From NCBI GenBank assembly GCA_029210625.1, contig JARGFU010000019.1:57573-121572 (forward strand): a stretch of DNA of 64,000 bases, written 5' to 3'. Of the stretch, positions 42,136 to 50,650 are shown in pieces. This DNA is from Deltaproteobacteria bacterium. Its GTDB lineage: Bacteria; Myxococcota; Myxococcia; SLRQ01. The number at the start of each line of letters is the position of its first letter. The stretch's first letter is position 1. The notes below the pieces were generated by a model. It saw nothing but the letters and a program-made list of their open reading frames with translations, did no database searches and was not told where the DNA came from. The position numbers and the translations under genes are program-made.

Positions 42136-44553
42136 GTGGCGAAGGTGGAAGAGCGGCGGGACCTCCTGCTCGCAGCCCTGCTCTGCGGGCTGGTGCTCCT
42201 CGTCGGCTACCGCGGGTTGACCCTGGGCGGGGGCCTCTTCGTCGGCGGCGACGTCGCCCAGATGCACGTGCCGGTCCGCGACTTCGTCCAGGGCGAGGTC
42301 GCGGCCGGGCGCGGCCTGCCCCTCTGGTTCGGTGGAGACGGCCTCGGCGTCCCGCTGATCGGCGCCGCGGTGCCCGCCCTCCTCCATCCACCCAGCTACC
42401 TCGGCTGGCCCCTGGGCGCCGCGCGGGCCTTCTGGCTCGCCAGCCTCCTCATGGTGGTCCTCGCCTTCTTCGGGACGCGCGCCCTCGCCCGCGAGCTCGG
42501 CGCCAGCGAGGTCGGCGCGCTCCTCGCCGCCGCCGCCTACGTCCTCGGCGGCCCCTACGTCTCGAACCTGCAGAACTACCAGTTCTTCGCCGGCCTCTCC
42601 TGCCTCCCCCTCCTCCTCTTCGGCCTGCTGCGCTTCCCGCGAGCGCGCGCGGCCGGCCCCGCGCTGGCGGCGACCGCGGCGACCTTCCTGATGCTCACCG
42701 CCGGCAGCTTCCAGGCCGCCTACCTCGGCTGGGGCCTCGGCCTCCTGCTGGTGCTGTTGCGCGCCGGGCCCCGCGAGGGGCTCCGGAGCTTGCCGGCGCT
42801 CGGCCTGCTCCTCTCGCTCTCCCTCGCGGCCGGCGCGATCCAGCTGCTGCCCAGCCTCGAGACCTTCCGTCACGCCGGGCGCCTCGGCGGGCTGCCCTGG
42901 GAGATGGCCAGCCGCTGGTCGCTCCACCCCCGCACCCTGGTCGACCTCGCCCTCGGCGATCTGCTGCGCTTCGAGCCCGCCCACCAGCCGGGCCTCGCGC
43001 CCCTCTACGATCTCTCGGAGCGCACCCCCTGGATCGCGGTGGCGTACACCGGGGTCCTCGTCCTCGCCCTCGCGGGCCTCGGCCTCGCCGGCTCCGCGCA
43101 GCCCCGGCGCCTGCGGATCGGCCTGGGGGTCACCCTCCTCCTCCTGATCCTCGCGGCCCTCGGCAAGCACACCCCCCTCTACGGCTGGCTCCACGCCTAC
43201 CTCCCCCTCTGGGGCGGCTTCCGCTATCCGGCCAAGCTCCTGCCCTACGCCGCCCTCCTGCTCGCGCTCCTCGCCGCCTTCGGCCTGGATGGCCTGCGCC
43301 CGGCGCTCGACCGCCGGCGGGCCATCCCCCTGGCGGGCGCCGTCTTGCTGCTGCTGGTCCTGGGGCTCCAGCTCACCGGCGGGAGCCTCCTCGATCCTGC
43401 CACCGAGGCGGACGCCGCCACCCGCTGGTGGGCGCGCTTCGGCCCGGCGCTCCTGCGCGCCGGCGCGGTGCTCGCGGTGGCGGGCGGCCTCCTCCACCTC
43501 GCCTGGCGCCGGCAGCGGGAGCGCCTCGGCGCCCACGCGCTCCTCGCCCTGGCCTGCCTGGAGCTCTCCGCGGTGACCCACCACGCGGTGTGGCTCTACG
43601 CCGGCAGCGCCCCGCCCCTGGAGCGCGGGGCCGGCTTCGCCGGAGCGCTCCTCGCCGAGCACGCGGCGCGAGGCGCCCCCGAGGGTCAGGGCCCGAGGGT
43701 CTTCACCCTCCTCGCCCAGGCCAAGGGGCTCCCGGTGAAGGGGCACCCCCTCAACACCCTCACCCTCTCGACCTTCGAGCGGCTGGCCCTCAAGCCCGAC
43801 TTCGCCGCCCTCTCCGGCCTGGAGGCAGCGGCCCCCTACCTGCCGGGCACCGACGCCCGCATCAACGACCTGCTCCTCTCGGTGCCGCCCGCCGAGGCGG
43901 CGCGCCGCGCGGCCTTCTTCGGCGTGCGCTTCCTCGTCACCGACCCGCCCACCCTCGAGGCCCTCGGCCTGGGCCGGGAGCGGGTGCGCTCCTACTCGAG
44001 GAAGGCCGGCCTCCTCCTGGTGGAGCTGCCCGAGGAGTGGGTGCGCCCGCGGGTCTACCTCGCCCGCCCCGCGACCGTCGCCGGCGACCTCACCGAGCTC
44101 GCCACCCTGCGAGAGGCCCTCGATCTCTTCGAGGTGAGCCGCGGCGCCGTCGCCCTCCTGGAGGAGGAGCACTCCCCGCGGGTGCAGCACGACGCGGGCG
44201 CGCCCGAGGGCCTGCGGGTCGAGCGCTGGTGGCCCGGCCACCTCGAGATCGCCCTCGAGGGCGGGGCGCCGGGCGGCGCCGGGCGCATCCTCGTGCTCAA
44301 CGAGGGCTGGGCCCCGGGCTGGCGCGCCCGCGTCGACGGCGCGGAGACCCCGGTGCTGCGGGTCGACGGAATGCTCCGGGGCGTGGCGGTCGAGGGCGGG
44401 GCGAAGAAGGTGGAGCTGCGCTACCAGCCACCGGGCCTCCTCGGCGGCGGGCTGCTCTCCCTCCTGACCTGGCTGCTCCTCCTCGCGTGGGCCGGCTGGA
44501 GCCGCTGGCGAGGCCGGGATCTTCGATCTGGCGCGGCGCCGGCATTAGAGTAG
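42136..44553 (+). CDS. YfhO-family multi-pass membrane protein (GT-C-like), copy 1
   Basis: 805 residues from a GTG at 42136; a GTG at 42109 with GGGAG 10 nt before it is a possible alternative. The first 480 residues hold about 12 hydrophobic helices and carry a first-loop acidic motif (GGDVAQMHVPVRDF) typical of GT-C enzymes. The soluble end closes with a jelly-roll type sequence: NEGWAPGWRARVDGAETPVLRVDGMLRGVAVEG. YfhO of Bacillus subtilis is a glycosyltransferase working with the GT2 CsbB. It leads a four-gene plus-strand run with gaps of 7, 24 and 11 bp. Confidence 0.8.
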   Translation: MAKVEERRDLLLAALLCGLVLLVGYRGLTLGGGLFVGGDVAQMHVPVRDFVQGEVAAGRGLPLWFGGDGLGVPLIGAAVPALLHPPSYLGWPLGAARAFWLASLLMVVLAFFGTRALARELGASEVGALLAAAAYVLGGPYVSNLQNYQFFAGLSCLPLLLFGLLRFPRARAAGPALAATAATFLMLTAGSFQAAYLGWGLGLLLVLLRAGPREGLRSLPALGLLLSLSLAAGAIQLLPSLETFRHAGRLGGLPWEMASRWSLHPRTLVDLALGDLLRFEPAHQPGLAPLYDLSERTPWIAVAYTGVLVLALAGLGLAGSAQPRRLRIGLGVTLLLLILAALGKHTPLYGWLHAYLPLWGGFRYPAKLLPYAALLLALLAAFGLDGLRPALDRRRAIPLAGAVLLLLVLGLQLTGGSLLDPATEADAATRWWARFGPALLRAGAVLAVAGGLLHLAWRRQRERLGAHALLALACLELSAVTHHAVWLYAGSAPPLERGAGFAGALLAEHAARGAPEGQGPRVFTLLAQAKGLPVKGHPLNTLTLSTFERLALKPDFAALSGLEAAAPYLPGTDARINDLLLSVPPAEAARRAAFFGVRFLVTDPPTLEALGLGRERVRSYSRKAGLLLVELPEEWVRPRVYLARPATVAGDLTELATLREALDLFEVSRGAVALLEEEHSPRVQHDAGAPEGLRVERWWPGHLEIALEGGAPGGAGRILVLNEGWAPGWRARVDGAETPVLRVDGMLRGVAVEGGAKKVELRYQPPGLLGGGLLSLLTWLLLLAWAGWSRWRGRDLRSGAAPALE

Positions 44554-44560
44554 TCGGCGC

Positions 44561-45997
44561 ATGGAGCAACGCCCTCAGCTCACGGTCATCGTCCCGGTCT
44601 ACGACGAGGTGCTCACGGTCGCCGAGCTCCTCGCCCGGGTCCGCCGCGTCCCCCTGCGCAAGCAGATCCTCGTCGTGGACGACGGCTCCACCGACGGCTC
44701 GGACCGGCGCCTGAGGCAGGTGAAGAAGAGCTGGGAGGAGGACCCCGACGAGCTGACGACCCTCGAGCTCTTCACCCACGAGGAGAACCGGGGCAAGGGC
44801 GCCGCCATCCGCACGGCGATCCCCCATGCCCGGGGCGAGATCACCCTGATCCAGGACGCCGATCTCGAGTACGACCCCCGGGAGTACGAGACCCTGATCC
44901 GGCCGATCCTCGAGGGGCGCGCCGACGTGGTCTACGGCTCGCGCTTCGCCGGCGAGTCCCGGCGGGTGCTCTACTACTGGCACTCCCTGGGCAACCGCGC
45001 CCTCACGACGATGAGCAACATGCTCACCGACCTGAACCTCACCGACATGGAGACCTGCTACAAGGCCTTCCGCACCTCGGTGCTCCAGGAGATCCCGCTG
45101 CGCGAGGACCGCTTCGGCTTCGAGCCGGAGATCACCGCCAAGATCGCCCGCCTCGGCCTGCGCATCTTCGAGGTGCCCATCAGCTACCACGGCCGCACCT
45201 ACTCCGAGGGCAAGAAGATCGACTGGCGCGACGGCGTCGAGGCCGGCCGGGTGATGCTGCACCACTGGCTCAAGGACGAGGTGAGCGACTCGCAGGTCGG
45301 CCGCCGGACCCTGGAGATCATGCGGCGGACCGGCCGCTACAACGACTGGCTCTTCGAGCAGCTCCGGCCCCACCTCGGCCTGCGCGTCGTGGAGGTGGGC
45401 TCGGGCATCGGCAACATCTCCCGCAAGATGCTCGACCGCGATCGCCTGGTGGTCACCGACATCGACGAGGAGAGCCTGGAGGTCCTCCGGGTCGAGTTCG
45501 GGGACTTCGAGCAGGTCGACGTCTGCTACTTCGATCTGGGCGCCGAGATCCCGGCCGAGGTGCGGGACGCCCGGCCCGACACCGTGGTCTGCTGCAACGT
45601 CCTCGAGCACGTCCTCGACGATCGGGCCGCCCTCGAGCGCATCCACGAGGCGCTGGTCCCCGGGGGGAAGCTGCTCCTCCTCGTCCCCGCGCACGGCTTC
45701 GCCTACGGCGGGCTCGACGAGGCCCTCGACCATCACCGCCGCTACGACCGGGGCGGCCTCGAGGCGCTGCTGCGGGAGGTCGGCTACGAGATCGACTCCA
45801 CCGTCAGCCTCAACCTCCTCGGGCTGGCCGGCTGGTTCGTGAACGGCAAGGTGCTCGGCCGGCGCCTCATCCCCCGCAACCAGGCGCGCCTCATCGACCG
45901 CCTCGTCCCCTACCTCGAGGCCGAGCGGCGCCTGCACCTCCCCTGGGGGCTCTCGCTCCTCACGGTCGCGCGCAAGGCCTGGCAGGGCCGAGATTGA
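44561..45997 (+). CDS. Bifunctional GT2 glycosyltransferase / SAM-dependent methyltransferase
   Basis: 478 residues. Residues 5-240 are a GT-A glycosyltransferase of the dolichyl-phosphate mannose synthase type: VPVYDEVLTV, VVDDGSTDGS, and the DAD metal motif at 99-101. Residues 262-478 are a class I methyltransferase with motif I VVEVGSGIGN (276-285), VLEHVLDD and GGKLLLLVPAHG. It could attach a sugar to a lipid carrier and methylate either the sugar or the product. It is placed between two YfhO-like genes, starting 7 bp after the first. Fusion of these two activities is known in other bacteria; the substrate is not evident. Confidence 0.9.
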   Translation: MEQRPQLTVIVPVYDEVLTVAELLARVRRVPLRKQILVVDDGSTDGSDRRLRQVKKSWEEDPDELTTLELFTHEENRGKGAAIRTAIPHARGEITLIQDADLEYDPREYETLIRPILEGRADVVYGSRFAGESRRVLYYWHSLGNRALTTMSNMLTDLNLTDMETCYKAFRTSVLQEIPLREDRFGFEPEITAKIARLGLRIFEVPISYHGRTYSEGKKIDWRDGVEAGRVMLHHWLKDEVSDSQVGRRTLEIMRRTGRYNDWLFEQLRPHLGLRVVEVGSGIGNISRKMLDRDRLVVTDIDEESLEVLRVEFGDFEQVDVCYFDLGAEIPAEVRDARPDTVVCCNVLEHVLDDRAALERIHEALVPGGKLLLLVPAHGFAYGGLDEALDHHRRYDRGGLEALLREVGYEIDSTVSLNLLGLAGWFVNGKVLGRRLIPRNQARLIDRLVPYLEAERRLHLPWGLSLLTVARKAWQGRD

Positions 45998-46021
45998 CCT
46001 CCCCGCTCACGGGGGGAGAAG

Positions 46022-47233
46022 ATGGGCGCCATGGTGCGCCTCGCGAAGCTCGTGCTCGTCGTCCTCGCCCCGCTGCTGCTCCTGGCTCCTGGTTGCGGCA
46101 ACTGGTGCCAGTTCGACACCGACTGCCCGGCGGCCGAGGTCTGCTCGGGCGGCTTCTGCGCCACCTACGACGAGCACCGGCAGGCGACCGGGCTGTGCAG
46201 CGTCGACTCCGACTGCGCCACGGACGAGATCTGCTCCGGCGGCACCTGTGAGCTGCGCCTCCCGGACGGCGCCGACGGCGGCGGCGGTACCGACGGTGGC
46301 GGCGGAACGGACGGCGGGGGCGGGGGCGGCGGGCCGGTCGATCCCGGCTACTGCAACGGCCTCGATCCGGACACCGTCTACGCCTTCGGCTCGGTCCCCG
46401 GTCACGGGCCGGCCTTCATGCCGGTCGAGGGCGACCCGAGGTCCTACTGCTACTCCTTCCTCGGCAACACGACCGACGCCTACATCCGGGGCTCGGACGG
46501 CCGCCTGATCTACCGGACCCTCGGCACGGACCTCGCCAAGATCTACGAGTTCCACCAGGACCGGATCACGTCGAACGACGAGTACTACTACTTCGTCGAG
46601 GACGCCTTCGCGAACGACGTCCCCCTCTCCTTCCCGCCCTGCGATACCACCTCCCTGGTGCGCTACAAGCTGGACCCGACGACCTGGACCACGGTCCACC
46701 TCTGCGACAACACCGTCAACCTCTGGTACGACGCCGACGGCAACGAGATCACGCCCCACACGGCCTACGGTCTGAACATGACCTTCGACGATCGCAGCAG
46801 CGAGTTCGTCATCACGCCGGACGGGGCCGCCGAGGTGAGCTTCACCCAGTTCACCGGGATGTCCGCCGGGTCGATCCGTCACGAGGCCACGGGCTTCCTC
46901 ATCGCCACCCTGGACGACGCCGCCACGATCAAGGCACCCACGGAGCTGTGGCGCCTGCGCACGGACGGCACCGCCACCAAGCTCGGTGACTACGGGGCGC
47001 TCCCGGCGACCTTCGTCCCCGAGCACGCCGACCACATGCGCAAGATCACCGCGACCGGCACCCTCTACCTGGGTGGGACCCTGGACGTCGGCGGCCGGAG
47101 CATCGTCCGCTGCGAGCCGGACGGTTCGGCCTGCACCGACATCTACCGGGTGCAGGAGTGGGTGGATCAGTACGGCGACTTCGGCCTCTTCGTTCGCTTC
47201 GACTGGCCTCGCGGGCTCTTCACCGCTCCCTAG
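46022..47233 (+). CDS. Cys-rich lipoprotein of unknown function
   Basis: 403 residues with lipoprotein signal LVLVVLAPLLLLAPGC. Two Cys-rich repeats follow (CQFDTDCPAAEVCSGGFC and CSVDSDCATDEICSGGTC), then a Gly/Asp linker and a 260-residue domain with beta-propeller-like elements (TELWRLRTDGTATKLGDYG, GTLYLGGTLDVGGRSIVRCEPDG). The repeats are related to those in the protein at 3760-4455. It is third in the YfhO/GT2 run. The stop TAG is part of the next gene's ribosome binding site. A later ATG at 46031 is also possible. Function is unknown. Confidence 0.85.
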   Translation: MGAMVRLAKLVLVVLAPLLLLAPGCGNWCQFDTDCPAAEVCSGGFCATYDEHRQATGLCSVDSDCATDEICSGGTCELRLPDGADGGGGTDGGGGTDGGGGGGGPVDPGYCNGLDPDTVYAFGSVPGHGPAFMPVEGDPRSYCYSFLGNTTDAYIRGSDGRLIYRTLGTDLAKIYEFHQDRITSNDEYYYFVEDAFANDVPLSFPPCDTTSLVRYKLDPTTWTTVHLCDNTVNLWYDADGNEITPHTAYGLNMTFDDRSSEFVITPDGAAEVSFTQFTGMSAGSIRHEATGFLIATLDDAATIKAPTELWRLRTDGTATKLGDYGALPATFVPEHADHMRKITATGTLYLGGTLDVGGRSIVRCEPDGSACTDIYRVQEWVDQYGDFGLFVRFDWPRGLFTAP

Positions 47234-47244
47234 GAGCGGGGGCG

Positions 47245-49686
47245 ATGGCGGCGATGGGCGAGCGAGCACCGGGGGGCTCTTCCGGGCCGGCGACCCTCGG
47301 CCGGACCCTCCTCGAGGGCCTGGCGCTCGGAGCCCTGTGCACCCTCGCCGTCTTCTGGCGGGTGGCCTTCCTCGCCGGCCAGACCCTCGCCGAGCGGGAC
47401 CTCTTCCGGGTCTACCTGCCCGCCCGCCAGTACTGGGCGGACCGGATCGCCGCGGGTCACTTCCCCGACTGGTTTCCCCACGACAGCCTGGGCCAGAGCT
47501 TCCCCGGCGCGCTGGTCACCGGCGCCTTCCACCCCTCGAACTTCCTCTACCTGCTCGCCTCGCTGCCCACCGCCTTCGAGCTGAACCTCCTCCTCTCCTA
47601 CCTGGCGGCCTTCACCGGCATGTACGCCTGGCTGCGGCGGGGGCACGCCCTCGGCCGGATCCCGGCGGCCGCCGGCGCGGTGACCTTCGGCCTCTCCGGC
47701 TACCTGGTCTCCATCCACAACAACCTGCTCTACCTGATGGCCACGGCGACCCTGCCCTGGCTCCTCTGGGCCCTCCTCTCCCACCTCCGGCGCCCCGCCC
47801 CCGGTCGCCTGCTCCTGGCGAGCGCGGCCCTCGCGTCGATCCTCCTCTGCGGTGACCCCCAGGCCTTCGTCATCGCCTCCGGGATGGTCGTCGTCTACAC
47901 CCTCCTCTTCGGGCCGGCGGGCTGGCGCAGCGACGTTCCGAGGGCGCTCGCCGTCCTGGCCGGCGGCACGGCCCTCGCCGCCGTCCAGCTGGTGCCGGTC
48001 CTCTCCCTGCGCGCCGGGCTCCACGCGGAGGCGATGCCCCTCGGGACGGCGACCCAGTGGTCGACCCTGCCGGCGCGCGCCCTCGATCTCTTCCTGGGGC
48101 CGGTCTTCTCCCCCAACGAGTCCAGCCAGGTCCTGCGCCACCTCGCGGAGGTGATGGCCCCCGACCACGAGTCGTGGTGGGCCTACTCCCTCCACCTCGG
48201 CGCCGCGGCGATGCTCCTCCTCCTCGTGGCGGCCTGGCGCCGGCGCCAGCAGCGGCGGGTGCAGGTGCTCGCCCTGATCTCCCTGCTCCTCTTCACGCTC
48301 ATGCTGGGGCGCCACGCCCTCCTCTATGGCTTCCTCCACGCCCACCTCCCCTTCTGGAACGCCTTCCGCTACCCGGAGAAGCTCGGCGGCGCGCTGAGCT
48401 TCCTCCTGGCCTTCGGCGTGGCCTTCGCGCTGGCCGACCACCTCGCCGACGCGCGTGCCCGCCGGCGGGCTGGCTGGATCCTCGCCGGGGGTGGCGCGCT
48501 CCTCGCCCTCCTCGGAGGACTGGAGCTCGCAGCCCACGCCGGCACCGCAACCCTCCAGGCCCTGGCTCAGCTGCAGACCGGCGACGAGACGCTGCTGCAC
48601 TTCGTGAGCGCGCGCCTCGCCAAGGGCCTGCTCACCGCCGCGGCCTTCACCGCCGTGGGCGGCGCGGCGCTCCTCCTGGTCCGGCGCGAGACCCTCGCCG
48701 GAGCGCTGCTGGTCGCCAGCCTCGCCCTGGCGCTCCTGGACTCCGGCCAGGAGGCCTACCGCACCGTCGAGGCCCGCTATCTCCTCGAGGCGCCCGCGAC
48801 GGTCCAGCTCCTCCGGCGCCGGCCGGACGGTCCCCGGATGGCGGGCTTCCGGGTCTTCTGCCCGATCGACCTCTTTCACTGGCGCAGCTCCGACCTCGAC
48901 GACGCCAACGGGGTGATGACCGCCCTCTCCTCCTGCCTGGCCTCGGGCACCAACGCCCTCTGGGGCATCGAGTCGGCGGAGAGCTACCTGCCGGGCGCCT
49001 CGACCACCGCCGGCAGCATCCTCAAGCAGGGCCGGGCCCACTTCCTGCGCTACTCGGGCCTCTTCTCGGTTCGCTTCGCCATCGTGGATGCCCGCTGGTA
49101 CGCCGACCAGGGTGGCCGGACGGATCGGGTCCTCTACGACGTCGCCGCCTTCGACCAGGTGGTGCTCTACAACGAGAAGGCCCTGCCCCGGGCCTTCCTC
49201 GCGCCGCTGCTCTGCCTGCCCTCCCTCGACGAGGTGAAGAAGGCCCTCTCCCTGGGCTGGAGCCGGGCCGAGCGCGGCGAGGTGGTCTTCGCCGAGTGCC
49301 CGCCCGGGGACAGCCTCCCCCCCGCCCCGGAGGGGGTCCCGGTCGGCGGCGCCGACCTGAGGATCGTGGACTGGCAGCCCGAGCACCTCCGGCTGGAGGT
49401 CGAGACCCCGGTGGCCGCCGGGCTGGTGATCAACGACGCCCACTACCCGGGCTGGACGGCCACGGTGGACGGCGAGGAGGTCCCGATCCACCGCGCCAAC
49501 CAGCTCGTGAGGGTCCTGCGGCTCCCCGCCGGTGAGCACCGGGTCGAGCTGCGCTACCGCACCCCCGGCCTGATCCTGGGGGCCTCGGTGAGCGGCCTCG
49601 CGCTGGCGATCCTGGCGCTCTGGACCCTCCTCGGGGCCCTCCGGGGGCGCCGGGAGGGGGTGCCCCATCCCGTCACCGGCGGGTGA
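47245..49686 (+). CDS. YfhO-family multi-pass membrane protein (GT-C-like), copy 2
   Basis: 813 residues from the ATG at 47245, with GGAG 8 nt upstream. It has the same architecture as the protein at 42136: many membrane helices with an early motif AERDLFRVYLPARQYWADRI, central NAFRYPEKLGGALSFLLAFGVA matching GGFRYPAKLLPYAALLLAL, and a C-terminal domain ending NDAHYPGWTATVDGEEVPIHRANQLVRVLRLPAGEHRVELRYRTPG. It is the last gene of the cassette and stops about 200 bp before pilA. A short hairpin (49684-49698) includes its stop codon. Confidence 0.82.
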   Translation: MAAMGERAPGGSSGPATLGRTLLEGLALGALCTLAVFWRVAFLAGQTLAERDLFRVYLPARQYWADRIAAGHFPDWFPHDSLGQSFPGALVTGAFHPSNFLYLLASLPTAFELNLLLSYLAAFTGMYAWLRRGHALGRIPAAAGAVTFGLSGYLVSIHNNLLYLMATATLPWLLWALLSHLRRPAPGRLLLASAALASILLCGDPQAFVIASGMVVVYTLLFGPAGWRSDVPRALAVLAGGTALAAVQLVPVLSLRAGLHAEAMPLGTATQWSTLPARALDLFLGPVFSPNESSQVLRHLAEVMAPDHESWWAYSLHLGAAAMLLLLVAAWRRRQQRRVQVLALISLLLFTLMLGRHALLYGFLHAHLPFWNAFRYPEKLGGALSFLLAFGVAFALADHLADARARRRAGWILAGGGALLALLGGLELAAHAGTATLQALAQLQTGDETLLHFVSARLAKGLLTAAAFTAVGGAALLLVRRETLAGALLVASLALALLDSGQEAYRTVEARYLLEAPATVQLLRRRPDGPRMAGFRVFCPIDLFHWRSSDLDDANGVMTALSSCLASGTNALWGIESAESYLPGASTTAGSILKQGRAHFLRYSGLFSVRFAIVDARWYADQGGRTDRVLYDVAAFDQVVLYNEKALPRAFLAPLLCLPSLDEVKKALSLGWSRAERGEVVFAECPPGDSLPPAPEGVPVGGADLRIVDWQPEHLRLEVETPVAAGLVINDAHYPGWTATVDGEEVPIHRANQLVRVLRLPAGEHRVELRYRTPGLILGASVSGLALAILALWTLLGALRGRREGVPHPVTGG

Positions 49687-49728
49687 CGAAGATCGTCACT
49701 CGTCTCGATTTCGGGATGGACTGAATTG

Positions 49729-49749
49729 GTTGCGGGAGGGAAACGCAAC
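49729..49749. promoter_or_regulatory. Dyad upstream of pilA, possible PilR site
   Basis: GTTGCG (49729-49734) and CGCAAC (49744-49749) form a perfect dyad with a 9-nt spacer, about 60 bp upstream of the sigma54 candidate. NtrC-type activators such as PilR bind dyads in this position. It could instead be a terminator of the preceding gene, but no T run follows. Confidence 0.4.
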
Positions 49750-49790
49750 TGATATCAAACGGTTGGTCGATCCGGCCGGGGGCACTCCGG

Positions 49791-49807
49791 TCGGCATCGT
49801 TCCTGCA
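49791..49807 (+). promoter_or_regulatory. Sigma54-type promoter candidate of pilA
   Basis: CGGCAT (49792-49797) and CTGCA (49803-49807) place GG (49793-49794) and GC (49805-49806) exactly 10 nt apart, the defining spacing of -24/-12 promoters, with four of six and four of five consensus bases. In M. xanthus pilA needs sigma54 and PilR. The expected start is about 49818, giving a leader of some 75 nt. Confidence 0.5.
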
Positions 49808-49893
49808 CAGTGCTTCCGCGGAGTCGATGGGCATCCCGCGAACTCAAGCCAGGGATGACTCGAGAAGCCAAACAACCCCCGAAAGGCCATTCA

Positions 49894-50544
49894 ATGAAGC
49901 GTCTGATCAAGTCCAAGGGCTTTACCCTGATCGAGCTGATGATCGTCGTCGCGATCATCGGCATCCTCGCCGCCATCGCCATCCCGAACTTCATCAAGTT
50001 CCAGGCGCGGTCCAAGCAGTCCGAGGCGAAGAGCAACCTGAAGTCCATGTATACGGCCGAGAAGGCCTATTACAACGAGAAGGACAAGTACACGAACCTG
50101 CTCCTCATCGTCGGCTTCTCCCCCGAGCGTGGTAACCGTTACGCCTACTACAGTGGCGCGGCCGCCAACTCCGTGAACCGCAGCGATCCGAGCGGCACCG
50201 AGGTCTCCGCCTCGAACGCCGAGTACGTCTCCGTCGATACCTTCAAGTACGCCACCGCGACCGCCAACCCCGGCTACGCCAGCCTGGCCGGCGTGACCTG
50301 GCAGAGCCCCGTCGCCACCATGACCACCGTCCCCGGTGTGCAGGACGGCGCGAACTGCCCGACCTGTGGCTTCTTCGGCGCCGCGGCCGGCAACATCGAC
50401 AACGACTCGAACCTGGACACCTGGTTCGTCTCCACCGAGGACGGCACCTCGGGCGGCACCTGCCCCTCGGGCCTCGCCGGTGACGACGCGGCTGCCCCCG
50501 GCGGCGAGCCCTTCAACACCTACAACGACGTGAACTGCCCCTAA
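49894..50544 (+). CDS. pilA: Major type IV pilin PilA
   Basis: 216 residues from the ATG at 49894, with GAAAGG 7 nt upstream. The leader MKRLIKSKG is cut before Phe by PilD, leaving FTLIELMIVVAIIGILAAIAIPNFIKFQARSKQSEA as the assembly helix (first residues shown). The later SEAKSNLKSMYTAEKAYYNEKDKY and PERGNRYAYY segments, and the end with NCPTCGFFGAAAGN, closely follow M. xanthus PilA. A stem-loop terminator follows the gene. Cys pairs in the C-terminal half probably form a disulphide loop. Expression is likely through sigma54 and PilR. Confidence 0.97.
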   Translation: MKRLIKSKGFTLIELMIVVAIIGILAAIAIPNFIKFQARSKQSEAKSNLKSMYTAEKAYYNEKDKYTNLLLIVGFSPERGNRYAYYSGAAANSVNRSDPSGTEVSASNAEYVSVDTFKYATATANPGYASLAGVTWQSPVATMTTVPGVQDGANCPTCGFFGAAAGNIDNDSNLDTWFVSTEDGTSGGTCPSGLAGDDAAAPGGEPFNTYNDVNCP

Positions 50545-50588
50545 GACCGGGCACTAGCGTCTCTTCCGTCGCCCACAGGACGGAGCAC

Positions 50589-50623
50589 CATCGCTCCGGA
50601 CTCCTCGTGAGTCCGGGGCGATG
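50589..50623 (+). terminator. Strong stem-loop after pilA
   Basis: A 14-bp stem (CATCGC-T-CCGGACT pairing with AGTCCGG-G-GCGATG, including one T-G pair) closes a 7-nt loop. It lies 44 bp after the pilA stop and 27 bp before pilG. It probably ends or stabilises the abundant pilA message and lowers expression of pilGHI. Confidence 0.8.
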
Positions 50624-50650
50624 TCTGCTTGAGGCCCCCGGAGGATCCCC

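Noticed and set aside
42034..44241. Minus-strand upstream extension of the pilD frame to 1041 codons
   Set aside because: Only the last 305 codons look like PilD; the rest is antisense to the YfhO gene and lacks membrane segments.
49781..49795. Alternative sigma54 -24/-12 pair for pilA beginning with GGCAC
   Set aside because: The GG and GC are 11 nt apart instead of 10.
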